This document shows, piece by piece, positions 56,080 to 64,000 of a stretch of 64,000 nt of DNA. The number at the start of each line of letters is the position of its first letter. The stretch's first letter is position 1. Origin of the DNA: an uncultured Halomonas sp. (GTDB lineage: Bacteria > Pseudomonadota > Gammaproteobacteria > Pseudomonadales > Halomonadaceae); NCBI RefSeq assembly GCF_947500835.1, contig NZ_CANMTQ010000005.1:62001-126000 (forward strand), read 5' to 3'. The notes under the pieces are model-generated. The model did not search any database, had not been told where the DNA came from, and saw nothing but the letters and a program-made list of their open reading frames with translations. A program made the translations under genes and the position numbers.

Positions 56080-57558
56080 ATGATCGAAAACAGCATGTCC
56101 ATCGTCATCACCTTCGCCCTTTACCTGCTGCTGATGCTGGCAATCGGGCTGATCGCCTGGAAGCGCACGAACGACCTCTCGGACTATATTCTGGGCGGAC
56201 GTTCGCTGGGTCCCTGGACGACGGCAATTTCTGCCGGCGCCTCGGACATGTCCGGCTGGCTGCTGCTGGGTCTGCCCGGCGCCGCCTACATCAGCGGGCT
56301 CTCCGCAAGCTGGATCGCCATCGGCCTGTTGGCGGGCACCTGGCTCAACTGGCTGATCGTGGCCAGGCGGCTGCGCATCTACAGCTTCGTGGCCAGCGAC
56401 TCGCTGACGCTGCCGGAATTCTTTTCCCAGCGTTTTCGCGACAACTCGCATCTGCTGCGGGTCATTTCCGCAGTCTTCATCCTCTTGTTCTTTCTGTTCT
56501 ACACAAGCTCCGGGCTGGTGGCCGGCGGCAAGCTGTTCGAGACGGTGTTCAGTCTCGATTACCGCATAGCGGTTACCGTAGGCACGATCGCCATCGTCTC
56601 CTATACCTTCTTCGGGGGGTTTCTCGCGGTCTCCTGGACGGATCTCATTCAGGGCTTGATGATGGTGGCAGCGCTGGTGGTGGTGCCAGTGATCGCCCTG
56701 GTGGATATGGGTGGGTTTTCAGAAGCAGCCAGCCGTATCACCGCGGACAGCCCGCAGCTACTTTCCTGGTTCAAGGACGCCTCCACTGGAGAAACGCTAT
56801 CCTTCGTTGCCATCATAAGCTCCTTGGCCTGGGGTCTTGGCTATTTTGGACAGCCCCACATCCTGGCGCGCTTTGCCGCCATTCGCAGCGACAAGGATGT
56901 TCCCGCCTCGCGTCGTATCGCGGTGATCTGGTCCGCTATCGGTCTGGTGTGCGCCGTTGGGGTCGGCCTGCTGGGACTGGCCTACGTGCCTCGGGATCTG
57001 GCTGACAGCGAGACCGTCTTCATGGTCATGGTCAATGTCATTTTCCATCCTCTCATTGCCGGGATATTGCTGGCAGCCATTCTTGCGGCGGTCATGTCCA
57101 CGGTGGACTCCCAGCTACTGGTTTCGTCCTCTGCGCTGACTGACGATTTCTACAAGGCCATCTTTCGCAAGAACGCCTCTTCCACGGAGCTGGTCTGGGT
57201 GGGACGTTTTGCGGTCATCGGCATCGCCATCATCGCCTATATTCTGGCGCTCAACCCGGATTCCACGGTGCTGGGACTCGTCTCCTACGCCTGGGCCGGC
57301 TTTGGCGCCGCCTTTGGCCCGGCGCTGATCATGGCTCTGTTCTGGCGTCGCATGAATCGCTGGGGCGCTCTTGCCGGCATCGTGGTTGGCGGTGTGACCG
57401 TGGTGCTATGGAGCATGATTTCCGGTGGAATATTCGATCTGTATGAAATCGTACCCGGGGTAATCTTTGCCTATGTCGCCATTTATGTGGTCAGTATGGT
57501 CACGCAAGCCCCTAGCGAGGAGATCACAGCAGAGTTCGAAAGCGTCAGATCCACCTGA
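56080..57558 (+). CDS. putP: Sodium/proline symporter
   Basis: 492 residues and 13 membrane helices of the SSS family: YILGGRSLGPWTTAISAGAS, DMSGWLLLGLPGAAY, and ILAAVMSTVDSQLLVSSSAL. The Ser/Asp-rich helix-2 motif binds sodium and proline. It supplies PutA with proline, which is also an osmolyte in salty media. AGGA lies 7 bases before the ATG. It is followed by a near-perfect terminator. Confidence 0.96.
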   Translation: MIENSMSIVITFALYLLLMLAIGLIAWKRTNDLSDYILGGRSLGPWTTAISAGASDMSGWLLLGLPGAAYISGLSASWIAIGLLAGTWLNWLIVARRLRIYSFVASDSLTLPEFFSQRFRDNSHLLRVISAVFILLFFLFYTSSGLVAGGKLFETVFSLDYRIAVTVGTIAIVSYTFFGGFLAVSWTDLIQGLMMVAALVVVPVIALVDMGGFSEAASRITADSPQLLSWFKDASTGETLSFVAIISSLAWGLGYFGQPHILARFAAIRSDKDVPASRRIAVIWSAIGLVCAVGVGLLGLAYVPRDLADSETVFMVMVNVIFHPLIAGILLAAILAAVMSTVDSQLLVSSSALTDDFYKAIFRKNASSTELVWVGRFAVIGIAIIAYILALNPDSTVLGLVSYAWAGFGAAFGPALIMALFWRRMNRWGALAGIVVGGVTVVLWSMISGGIFDLYEIVPGVIFAYVAIYVVSMVTQAPSEEITAEFESVRST

Positions 57559-57579
57559 CCCTGAACGTCTGCAACGAAA

Positions 57580-57614
57580 CAAAAGCGGGGCCACGATCGT
57601 GGCCCCGCTTTTTT
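57580..57614 (+). terminator. Terminator after putP
   Basis: A long perfect palindrome (AAAGCGGGGCCACGAT and its reverse complement) followed by TTTTTT. The symmetric A/T runs make it act in both directions, so it may also end the minus-strand 57928 gene. Confidence 0.93.
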
Positions 57615-57628
57615 GTGGCAACTTCTTG

Positions 57629-57928
57629 TCAACTTCTGATCAACACGACGATATAAAAAAGTAGCAGCAATACCCAACACTGGGGAGCCCCCAACAAAGA
57701 CTGCATCCAGCCCCGCCGGACCAATCCCATACCATGAAAGAAGCCAGCCCCGACCGCCCAGACGCCCAGCAACCACACGGGGAGACGCCAACCCAAGGGC
57801 AAACCACTGATGATCGAGGGGTTGATCAGTAGCCATAACGCCATGAATGATGCTGCCAATAACGATAGCAATTTGCCCTGACCGCCATAATGGTTCCGAC
57901 GACCATACCTATGTTTTGCCCTAATCAT
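57629..57928 (-). CDS. Small membrane protein of unknown function
   Basis: 99 residues from the ATG at 57928 (AAGGAG 8 bases upstream). Three hydrophobic segments (about 20-40, 42-64 and 75-97) follow a basic N-terminus (MIRAKHRYGRRNHYG). I recognise no family. The putP terminator lies 15 bases past its stop. It may be specific to this group. Confidence 0.65.
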   Translation of the reverse strand: MIRAKHRYGRRNHYGGQGKLLSLLAASFMALWLLINPSIISGLPLGWRLPVWLLGVWAVGAGFFHGMGLVRRGWMQSLLGAPQCWVLLLLFYIVVLIRS

Positions 57929-58063
57929 TGGAGCGGCTCCTTTCGCTACAATATTCAACTATTCAAATGCTAGTGAACGTCAAAGTTTGCATTCCAGGCA
58001 ATCAGGAAAAAGTGTTAATGAGACCAATCAATTAACTTAAATAGCTTGATAACAAAAATCTAC

Positions 58064-58092
58064 GTGACAAAGCGAACAGTGTTTCCTATAAT
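58064..58092 (+). promoter_or_regulatory. Sigma-70 promoter of the ompW gene
   Basis: GTGACA (58064-58069), a 17-base spacer and TATAAT (58087-58092) form a near-consensus promoter 88 bases before the ompW ATG. The surroundings are AT-rich. Confidence 0.78.
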
Positions 58093-58179
58093 CATAATCA
58101 GTAAGGAAACGGCGTTTCTATTCAGAAGTATATAAACGCACCCTGTTCAATTAGACGGAAACAGTCCAAGGAGATCTTT

Positions 58180-58755
58180 ATGTTCAAGACAACATTGGTT
58201 TCTAGCGCAATTTTGGTTGGCGCCTTGTTCGGCGCCTCTCAAGCGGCCATGGCTTACGAAGCAGGTGATATCCTGATTCGCGGTAACGTCATCAAGGAAG
58301 ATCCTGACAGTGGCCGAATCAACACCGACAAGACCTTCGGTGGTAGCGTGGGCGTGATGGTCATGGACAAGTTGGGCGTGACCCTGGGTAGCTCTGGCAA
58401 GTTCGATCATGAGGTCGATAGCGGTGACAAGTTCAAGAGCCAGCCCATTGACCTGATGGCTCAGTTCTATCCTCTGGGGGGTAATGACGCTCGTATCCAG
58501 CCCTACGCCGGCATCGGTGCCAACTACACGCGCTTCTCCAACGAGAGCGATGGGCTTCGCATTGATAATGCCTGGGCGCCCAAAGCTGAACTGGGTGTAG
58601 ATCTGATGATCACCGACTTCCTGGCAGTCAACGGTTTCGTCAATTACACCGACATCAACGTTGACTATAAGCAAAACACGGCTGCTGGTCGTGTAAGCGA
58701 TGATTTCGATTACGATCCGGTCGCTGTAGGTGCTGGTGTAACATTTAGCTTCTAA
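58180..58755 (+). CDS. ompW: OmpW-family outer-membrane protein
   Basis: 191 residues with a signal peptide (about 1-25, ending SQAAMAYE). The mature part begins with the OmpW-typical EAGDILIRGNVIKEDP, contains alternating strands (QPYAGIGANYTRF, AELGVDLMITDFLAVNGF) and ends in phenylalanine (VTFSF), the outer-membrane insertion signal. It makes an eight-strand barrel for small hydrophobic compounds and is often changed by salt or stress. AAGGAG lies 6-7 bases before the ATG. Confidence 0.92.
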   Translation: MFKTTLVSSAILVGALFGASQAAMAYEAGDILIRGNVIKEDPDSGRINTDKTFGGSVGVMVMDKLGVTLGSSGKFDHEVDSGDKFKSQPIDLMAQFYPLGGNDARIQPYAGIGANYTRFSNESDGLRIDNAWAPKAELGVDLMITDFLAVNGFVNYTDINVDYKQNTAAGRVSDDFDYDPVAVGAGVTFSF

Positions 58756-58773
58756 TACTGATTCTTTCTTGAG

Positions 58774-58802
58774 CGCCGGGCTTCATGCCCGGCGTTTTTT
58801 TG
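58774..58802 (+). terminator. Terminator after ompW
   Basis: An 8-base-pair stem (CGCCGGGC with GCCCGGCG) and a 5-base loop, followed by TTTTTTT, just past the ompW stop. Confidence 0.92.
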
Positions 58803-58811
58803 CTTGTTGAT

Positions 58812-59312
58812 TCAGCGTGCGGTGTGCCGGGAAAGCCCCGGCATCGCAAGTGTCACATCATTCAAACCTTCGACTGCCTCGACCTGTAGAAGCCATTCGT
58901 AATAATCCGGTGACAAGAATGCCTTTCCGGCCAGCAGGTGCTCGAGATACTCCCGCGCCGGCTTAAGGGATGCCTGAATGCGTTCCGGATGGGCACGATA
59001 AACCCAGGCATCGATGGCGCCCTGGGTCGTTTCGATCGTATGACGTTCCCGCCGATAATCCTGAGGCACCCCTTCGAAGGGGTCCATCAACGCAATCTGC
59101 CCCGGCTCCATCAGTTCGAACAGGGCGCCCTCCACCTGACGACCGATACTGGGTGCCACATTGGCGTGGGCGATCCCTGGAATACGCGAGGCTTTGTCAA
59201 AGCGCAGCTCATGGTCAGGCATGATGCCGGACAGAACACGTCGGGTCCGACCGACACGCGCCGCCACACGTTTGACGTTCATGTTGCTGCCATAGGCGAA
59301 GTAATAAGGCAT
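58812..59312 (-). CDS. Gamma-glutamylcyclotransferase-like protein
   Basis: 166 residues of the GGCT superfamily, with the N-terminal YFAYGSNMN motif and DPFEGVPQDYRR, where the glutamate is likely catalytic. Members form 5-oxoproline from gamma-glutamyl amines or act on related amides; the exact substrate is unknown. Its ATG directly follows the YqcC stop with no gap. Confidence 0.85.
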   Translation of the reverse strand: MPYYFAYGSNMNVKRVAARVGRTRRVLSGIMPDHELRFDKASRIPGIAHANVAPSIGRQVEGALFELMEPGQIALMDPFEGVPQDYRRERHTIETTQGAIDAWVYRAHPERIQASLKPAREYLEHLLAGKAFLSPDYYEWLLQVEAVEGLNDVTLAMPGLSRHTAR

Positions 59313-59639
59313 TCAGGTCTCGGTCACGATGCGGTCGATATCTGCAACCGCCTTGACGACCAGCACCCGAGTGCTGGGCTTGGATTGTTGCAGGTAGACC
59401 TCGACGGCAGGCGCTACCTGACAGCTGACAGGCAACGTTGCCTTGGCATCCACCAGCGCTTGCAACCGGGGAATGAAGACATAGCGTAGCCACTGGGGTA
59501 GCTCCATGGTGTCTACGCAGAAAGGCTCTCGACTTTCGAAGGCCGCCGCCTCGGGCTGGGGGGTCCTCCATAGATCGACACTACTCATCGTCGCTTCAAG
59601 GCGCTCGAGTGCTCGAGCAAGTTCGGTATGCGGCGTCAT
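59313..59639 (-). CDS. YqcC-family protein
   Basis: 108 residues of the YqcC (DUF446) family. Visible features are LARALERLEATMSSVDLWR and FCVDTMELPQWLRYVFIPR, the tryptophan-rich core of the family. Function is unknown. It is followed without gap by the GGCT gene, so they share a transcript. Confidence 0.85.
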   Translation of the reverse strand: MTPHTELARALERLEATMSSVDLWRTPQPEAAAFESREPFCVDTMELPQWLRYVFIPRLQALVDAKATLPVSCQVAPAVEVYLQQSKPSTRVLVVKAVADIDRIVTET

Positions 59640-59728
59640 GGCGACTCCGGATCAAAAATGTATACCAATTATCCCTTGCCGAGATAGTACTGGCCAGACG
59701 CTCTACCCTTTTGCATATCACAGAACTT

Positions 59729-60478
59729 TCACCAAGGGGCCTGGGTTGCCAATACCTTGCGCAGAAAGTTCTTGGTCCGCTCATCCCGAGGCGTCGAGAA
59801 AAGCTGCGATGGCGGCCCCTGTTCGACGATACGACCATCGCTCATGAAGATGACGCGATCCGCCACATCTCGTGCGAAGCTCATCTCGTGAGTGACCACC
59901 AGCATGGTCTGGCGCTCCCTGGCCAGCTGCTTCATTACCCCAAGCACCTCTTCGACCCATTCCGGGTCCAGGGATGAGGTCGGCTCATCGAACAGAATCA
60001 CTTCTGCTTGGGCTGCCATTGCACGGGCGATGCCGACTCGCTGCTGCTGACCTCCGGAGAGCGATGCGGGATAGGCGTTTGCCTTGTCGGATAACCCAAC
60101 CCGCTCGAGAAGCTCTCCCGCACGTTCCCGGGCGCGAAGCTTCTTCCAGCCATTGACGACGATCAGCCCCTCGGCAACATTGTCGAGGGCCGTCTTGTTG
60201 GCGAATAGCGCATAGTTCTGAAACACGAAGGCGGTTCGTCGTCGCAGCGCGAGGATCTCTTTCCTGCTCGCCTGGGTCACATCAACATTCAGATCGCCTA
60301 TCTGAATCCGTCCACCATCGGGTTGTTCCAGGAAGTTCATGCAGCGCAGCAGCGTCGACTTGCCGGTACCAGACGGCCCGATCACGACGATGATCTCGCC
60401 TTGCTCAATAGACAGGTCGATACCGTCCAGGATTGTTTCGTCGCCGAAGCGCTTGATGAGGCCTTGAAGCGCAATCAT
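59729..60478 (-). CDS. Polar amino-acid ABC transporter ATP-binding protein
   Basis: 249 residues of the GlnQ/TcyN class. It has Walker A ([11 protein letters not shown], about 33-43), Q-loop, signature [15 protein letters not shown], Walker [13 protein letters not shown] and switch His in VVTHEMSFA. It energises import with the permease upstream; the ATG overlaps the permease stop as ATGA. The substrate could be cystine, glutamine or another polar amino acid. Confidence 0.93.
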   Translation of the reverse strand: MIALQGLIKRFGDETILDGIDLSIEQGEIIVVIGPSGTGKSTLLRCMNFLEQPDGGRIQIGDLNVDVTQASRKEILALRRRTAFVFQNYALFANKTALDNVAEGLIVVNGWKKLRARERAGELLERVGLSDKANAYPASLSGGQQQRVGIARAMAAQAEVILFDEPTSSLDPEWVEEVLGVMKQLARERQTMLVVTHEMSFARDVADRVIFMSDGRIVEQGPPSQLFSTPRDERTKNFLRKVLATQAPW

Positions 60479-61149
60479 CGTTGATAGGCCCTGTTGAGTC
60501 GTATCTCGAGGCGGCGTTGCAGCCAGGCCAGCAATTCGACGACACCCCAGTAGATCAGCGCCACGCTGATGAAAGCCTCGAAATAAAGAAAGCTGCCTGC
60601 CGCCTCCTTTTGCGTCGCCCCCATCAATTCAGTGACGCCCAGAGTAAAGGCCAGAGAAGTCGCCTTGATCATGTCGATGAAGTAGTTCATCAGTGTTGGC
60701 ACTGCCACCCGAGTCGCCTGCGGCAGTACGACACGGCGCATCGTTTGCCCGCGGGTCATGCCGATGGACAAGGCCGCATCGGTCTGGCTGCGATCGATGC
60801 CGACGATGGCGGCGCGAATCGACTCCGCCATATAGGCCGAGAAATGTAGCGTCAGTCCCATGATAGTGGCAGTAACGCCATTGATTTGAGTCAGTGCGCT
60901 CATCAACTGAGGCAGCCCGTAGTAGAACAAGAACAGCTGAACCAGTAGCGGCGTGCCCCGGAAAAATGAAATGAACAGTAGCGTGAGCGCATTGAGACCG
61001 GGAATCTTCAACACCCGCACTACCGCCATCAGGCATGCAAGAATCAGCGCCAGCACCATGCCCGCAGCGGCCATTTCCAGGGTCAAGGGCAGGTAGCTGA
61101 GCAGGATCGGCATCAGGCCCAGCATGTAGTCGATGTCCAGGGCGTTCAT
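60475..61149 (-). CDS. Polar amino-acid ABC transporter permease
   Basis: 224 residues of the HisM/TcyL class, with about five membrane helices and the EAA loop region ([20 protein letters not shown]). A single permease gene implies a homodimer. It lies between the binding protein gene (70 bases) and the ATPase (ATGA overlap). AAGGA is 11 bases before the ATG. Confidence 0.93.
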   Translation of the reverse strand: MNALDIDYMLGLMPILLSYLPLTLEMAAAGMVLALILACLMAVVRVLKIPGLNALTLLFISFFRGTPLLVQLFLFYYGLPQLMSALTQINGVTATIMGLTLHFSAYMAESIRAAIVGIDRSQTDAALSIGMTRGQTMRRVVLPQATRVAVPTLMNYFIDMIKATSLAFTLGVTELMGATQKEAAGSFLYFEAFISVALIYWGVVELLAWLQRRLEIRLNRAYQR

Positions 61150-61218
61150 CTAATTGTCGATCCTTGATCTTTGCTAGAGGCTTGACCGTTCAACAGGCAT
61201 CGCATCCTGGCGTAAGGC

Positions 61219-61977
61219 TCATGGCTTGGTGATATCACTGCCGAACCATGTCTGAGATATCTTGCCGAGGGTGCCGTCTTCCCTGAGGGTGTTCAGCGCC
61301 TGATCGACGCGATCACGCATCTGACGACCTTGCTCGTCATCTCGAAACGGCAGGGCGTTGCGGATATCGGAAAAAGGCTTGCCTGCCAAGGCCAGGGGTA
61401 GCGGTTTCTCTTTTATGATCTGACTGGCGCTGACCCGGTCCATGACGAACGCATCTACTCTGCCTAGAGCGGTATCCTGCTCGATGTTGCTCTCGTAGGT
61501 ACGGATATCGATCTCGTCGGAATAAGGCAGCTCGCGCAATAGCTGCTCGTAGTTCGAACCCAGGTTGACCGCCACGGTCTTGTCACGCAGATCTTCGACC
61601 CCGGCGATATCATCGTTACCGCGCTTCACCACGACTTGCGCACCGTCATAGACATAAGGCTGGGTAAACACGTATTTCTGCTGTCGCTCGTCGGTAATGG
61701 TAATTTGGTTGGCAATGGTATCGATACGCCCTGAACCGAGCATGCCGAACAGCCCCGAGAAGTTGGCGGTTACGTACTCGACGTCGATTCCCAGCCGTTC
61801 GGCAACTGCGTCCATGACATCTACTTCGAAGCCCTTGAGCTTATCCTGCTCAACAAAGGTGAAGGGAAAATACCCGCCGGACATGCCGACCTTGAGCGTC
61901 TCATCATCCTGAGCCATGGCCTGCCCCATTACCCCGAGAGAAGCACACAGCAACGCGGTTCGTAGTATGTAGCGCAT
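61219..61977 (-). CDS. Amino-acid ABC transporter substrate-binding protein
   Basis: 252 residues from the ATG at 61977 (TGGAG 6 bases upstream; a start 12 bases earlier also exists). A cleavable signal (about 1-22, MGQAMAQDDE) lacks a lipobox cysteine. The mature protein has the family-3 fold: LKVGMSGGYFPFTFVEQDKL, GFEVDVMDAVAERLG and FAVMDR-like VDAFVMDRVSA. It resembles cystine (TcyJ/FliY) binders, but the ligand is not certain. Confidence 0.9.
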   Translation of the reverse strand: MRYILRTALLCASLGVMGQAMAQDDETLKVGMSGGYFPFTFVEQDKLKGFEVDVMDAVAERLGIDVEYVTANFSGLFGMLGSGRIDTIANQITITDERQQKYVFTQPYVYDGAQVVVKRGNDDIAGVEDLRDKTVAVNLGSNYEQLLRELPYSDEIDIRTYESNIEQDTALGRVDAFVMDRVSASQIIKEKPLPLALAGKPFSDIRNALPFRDDEQGRQMRDRVDQALNTLREDGTLGKISQTWFGSDITKP

Positions 61978-62275
61978 CGATATCTCCATCTTGTTAAAAT
62001 AGAATAAGGATGTTGCTTGAGTATTCCTTTTGGTTACATAGCCTAAAGAAAAGCAACGTCGATGATCAATAGCGTCTTTCAATTTCCGTGATCACGTTTG
62101 ATCGAATGCAGTCATTCACACAAACCGTGCATCACCCTGTGGATAACCACTGAAGTACTTTCGTTTGCTCCCGGCTCATAACGACTTGTAAAAAATGCTT
62201 ATTTTTTGATCAACCTGCGGCTGGCCAATGAATGATTGTCACGCTACAGTGCGCCCCCCGACCATGGAGGATGCC

Positions 62276-63313
62276 ATGCAACCGATACATTCTCTCGGTG
62301 AATTCTTTGAACGTATTGGAGCGCCCTCTCGCTTTTATACCTTGGGCCGACAAGTAACGTCCTGCCCTGCCTCTACCCTTGAGGCATTCGAAGCAGGCGA
62401 ACTCGCCTGGCCCTGGCCCTGGCTGGGTCACGCTCAGCTGGCCTGCGTCTTCCGTGTTGCTAATAACGACGACCCGCTGATCTGGTTCTTGTCTTTACCT
62501 CTGGATGAACAGGGGCTGCTGGATCCTGCGCCTCGGGATGCGTTTCTTCAGCGATTGCTGGAAACAATTGGACGCACCGCATCACCGCAAGACAATGATT
62601 CCTCCGAGCGCGTCAATAATCTGATGCAAGACAACCCTTTGACGTTTACCCCGCACATGACCCAGCGGGCCCTGTTGCATGCCTATGTAAGCGATGACCT
62701 GGCCCGAGAGGCAAGCGAACATTTTGAGCTTGCCGAGGCCTATCTGACCGGCCAGCTAGCCAATGGACAATGGCAAGCGCTGGGGCTACAGGGTCTTGCG
62801 GATTTCGTCGTGCGACACGATGACCAACAAAGCAATGAGTTAGCCGTCCAACTCGACGCTTTGCCACTGGAAGTGTTACGCCCGCTATGCCACTGTTTGG
62901 AGCATAGGCCTTTATCGACGATATTGACGCAGTCATTGATTGTTCGTGGCGAACGAGCCGCTCGGGAAGGTGATATCGAGACCTTCTGTGACTGTGTCCG
63001 TGCCGTTGGTCAAGGCGATCGGGACATTGTGGGTGTCTGGTACGATGAATTGCTCGAGGACCAGGCAGCCTGTGGTCCGGACCTGTTTGCCGCCATCGCC
63101 GCGCGGGGCTGGCCACAGCTCGAGGATGCGAATCGCTTGCCACGCTTCATCGAACGACTGGCCGAAAATGAAGATGCCGACTTCGCTGTGTTGATTCGTA
63201 GCCTGGCCTTGATTCCTCGCCTGCGCCTGCCCTTGTTGATCAGTTTGCGTCAGGCCGCTCCGAATACGCGTACTCGGCAGCGGCTAGACGAACTTAGTTT
63301 TGGAAGAGCCTGA
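62276..63313 (+). CDS. DUF3549 protein
   Basis: 345 residues from the ATG at 62276 (GGAGG 5 bases upstream). It is soluble and largely helical, with IHSLGEFFERIGAPSRFYTL at the start, a pattern of the DUF3549 family in gammaproteobacteria, whose function is unknown. It is 3 bases upstream of the RimB-like gene and so co-transcribed with rimB-rimK. Confidence 0.8.
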   Translation: MQPIHSLGEFFERIGAPSRFYTLGRQVTSCPASTLEAFEAGELAWPWPWLGHAQLACVFRVANNDDPLIWFLSLPLDEQGLLDPAPRDAFLQRLLETIGRTASPQDNDSSERVNNLMQDNPLTFTPHMTQRALLHAYVSDDLAREASEHFELAEAYLTGQLANGQWQALGLQGLADFVVRHDDQQSNELAVQLDALPLEVLRPLCHCLEHRPLSTILTQSLIVRGERAAREGDIETFCDCVRAVGQGDRDIVGVWYDELLEDQAACGPDLFAAIAARGWPQLEDANRLPRFIERLAENEDADFAVLIRSLALIPRLRLPLLISLRQAAPNTRTRQRLDELSFGRA

Positions 63314-63316
63314 ATC

Positions 63317-63754
63317 ATGAAAGCATTGCCCTATCAAGCCAAGGCCGTCGTCGGCCGTCGGGAAATGGTGGAACTTCCCGAACTGGGCCTGGCCTTGTGC
63401 TGCAAGATCGACACCGGCGCCCGTACGTCAGCGCTGCATGCCGAAGACATCGACAGCTTCGAAGACAACGGCCACATGTGGGTCAGTTTCGTTACACGAG
63501 GCGGTGGGCCGGACAGCCCGGCGCATCCTGTCAAGATGCACTTGCACGACCGTCGTAGAATCACCAGCTCCAACGGTCATTCCCAGTGGCGTTATGTAGT
63601 GAGAACTCATATGCTGCTGGGGGAGTTGGACTACCCGGTGGAGCTGACTTTGGTCGACCGCCGCGAGATGCGTCACCCCATGCTGTTGGGACGCCGCGCA
63701 ATGCGTCGTCTTTTAGTTGCTCCGGGGGCAGCATTCTTACACGGTGAACCCTAG
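63317..63754 (+). CDS. RimB-like retropepsin-type ATP-dependent zinc protease
   Basis: 145 residues of the PF05618 family. The aspartic-protease-like motif is KIDTGARTSALHA (about 30-42), and the C-terminal LLGRRAMRRLL fits too. In Pseudomonas RimB trims glutamate tails added to ribosomal S6 by RimK; here rimK follows, so the same role is inferred. It lies between DUF3549 and rimK. Confidence 0.9.
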   Translation: MKALPYQAKAVVGRREMVELPELGLALCCKIDTGARTSALHAEDIDSFEDNGHMWVSFVTRGGGPDSPAHPVKMHLHDRRRITSSNGHSQWRYVVRTHMLLGELDYPVELTLVDRREMRHPMLLGRRAMRRLLVAPGAAFLHGEP

Positions 63755-63787
63755 CACTCCTTACTTGTCGTCGGCCTGGAGAATCAT

Positions 63788-64000
63788 ATGCATATCGCCC
63801 TGCTATCGCGTAACCGCAATCTGTACTCTACGCGCCGGTTGATCGAGGCTGCGGAAAGTCGTGGTCATAGCGCTCGAGTCGTGGATACCTTGCGCTGCTA
63901 CATGAACATTGCCTCCCACCGCCCTTCGATTCATTACAAGGGTGCACAACTGGAACCCTTCGATGCGGTTATTCCGCGCATCGGTGCTTCAGTCACCTTT
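63788..64000 (+). CDS. rimK: Ribosomal S6 glutamate ligase RimK, 5' part
   Basis: 71 residues are seen before the window ends. [20 protein letters not shown], then [17 protein letters not shown] and [14 protein letters not shown] are characteristic of RimK, an ATP-grasp enzyme that adds glutamates to the C-terminus of ribosomal protein S6. GGAG lies 6 bases before the ATG and the gene follows the RimB-like gene by 33 bases. The catalytic ATP-grasp part is beyond the edge. Confidence 0.92.
   Translation, partial: MHIALLSRNRNLYSTRRLIEAAESRGHSARVVDTLRCYMNIASHRPSIHYKGAQLEPFDAVIPRIGASVTF

Noticed and set aside
62138..62146. A perfect DnaA box (TTATCCACA on the minus strand) upstream of the DUF3549 gene
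   Set aside because: It is single, with no AT-rich unwinding region, further boxes or dnaA/gidA genes nearby; one 9-mer is expected by chance.
61978..62275. The 298-base gap between the ABC binding protein gene and the DUF3549 gene as a site of a hidden gene
   Set aside because: No frame with a start and ribosome site was seen; it probably holds divergent promoters.

Overview
The window is GC-rich, densely coded DNA from a gammaproteobacterium, most likely a halophile of the Halomonadaceae (Halomonas-like) or a close relative of Pseudomonas. This is inferred from the gene content: a FruB-type multidomain PTS protein divergent from Cra, a GlgE/trehalose cluster ordered as in pseudomonads, a PutA without the ribbon-helix-helix domain next to an AraC regulator, two TRAP transporters (one with a UspA partner), and DUF3549-RimB-RimK. 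No phage, insertion sequence, CRISPR array or rRNA operon is visible.

Layout. 1-2904: 5' part of fruB (minus) divergent from cra, with a Cra-like operator between. 2955-5613: a PRPP-type phosphoribosyltransferase and a PhoD-like metallophosphatase. 5639-26149: one long minus-strand alpha-glucan/trehalose operon, transcribed glgA, a degenerate GlgB-like gene, treZ, a malQ-treY fusion, a DUF2934 gene, glgX, glgE, a treS-maltokinase fusion, glgB. Several junctions are ATGA overlaps. 26419-31669: DUF2189 membrane protein, UspA, fused TAXI-TRAP permease and its receptor. 32112-36444: HDAC-family deacetylase convergent with a DctPQM TRAP system, then DUF192. 36598-41599: disordered protein, phasin, an AaeXAB-like efflux set (DUF1656, HlyD, FUSC), glutathione transferase. 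41941-49211: lactate/glycolate permease, SBF symporter (opposite strand), glcDEFG. 49346-51744: Pmp3, small hypotheticals, a CBS protein and tRNA-Gly(CCC). 51794-57558: AraC regulator, putA, putP. 57629-59639: small membrane protein, OmpW, GGCT and YqcC. 59729-61977: polar amino-acid ABC transporter. 62276-64000: DUF3549, RimB-like protease, 5' part of rimK.

How it fits together. TreS-Mak converts trehalose to maltose and phosphorylates it; GlgE polymerises maltose-1-phosphate; GlgB branches the glucan; GlgX, MalQ, TreY and TreZ take the glucan back to trehalose. GlgA could feed in nucleotide sugar, but no glgC or glgP is present here. The loop links a storage polymer to a compatible solute, which suits a halophile. 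The rest of the window is mostly organic- and amino-acid uptake and oxidation (lactate/glycolate, proline, TRAP and ABC substrates).

The most unusual items are the GlgB-like gene at 23155-24552, in which all three GH13 catalytic positions are replaced although the fold-typical segments remain; the single-chain MalQ-TreY protein, which keeps a plausible internal start; and the DUF2934 protein with a histone-H1-like Lys/Ala tail embedded in the glucan operon.
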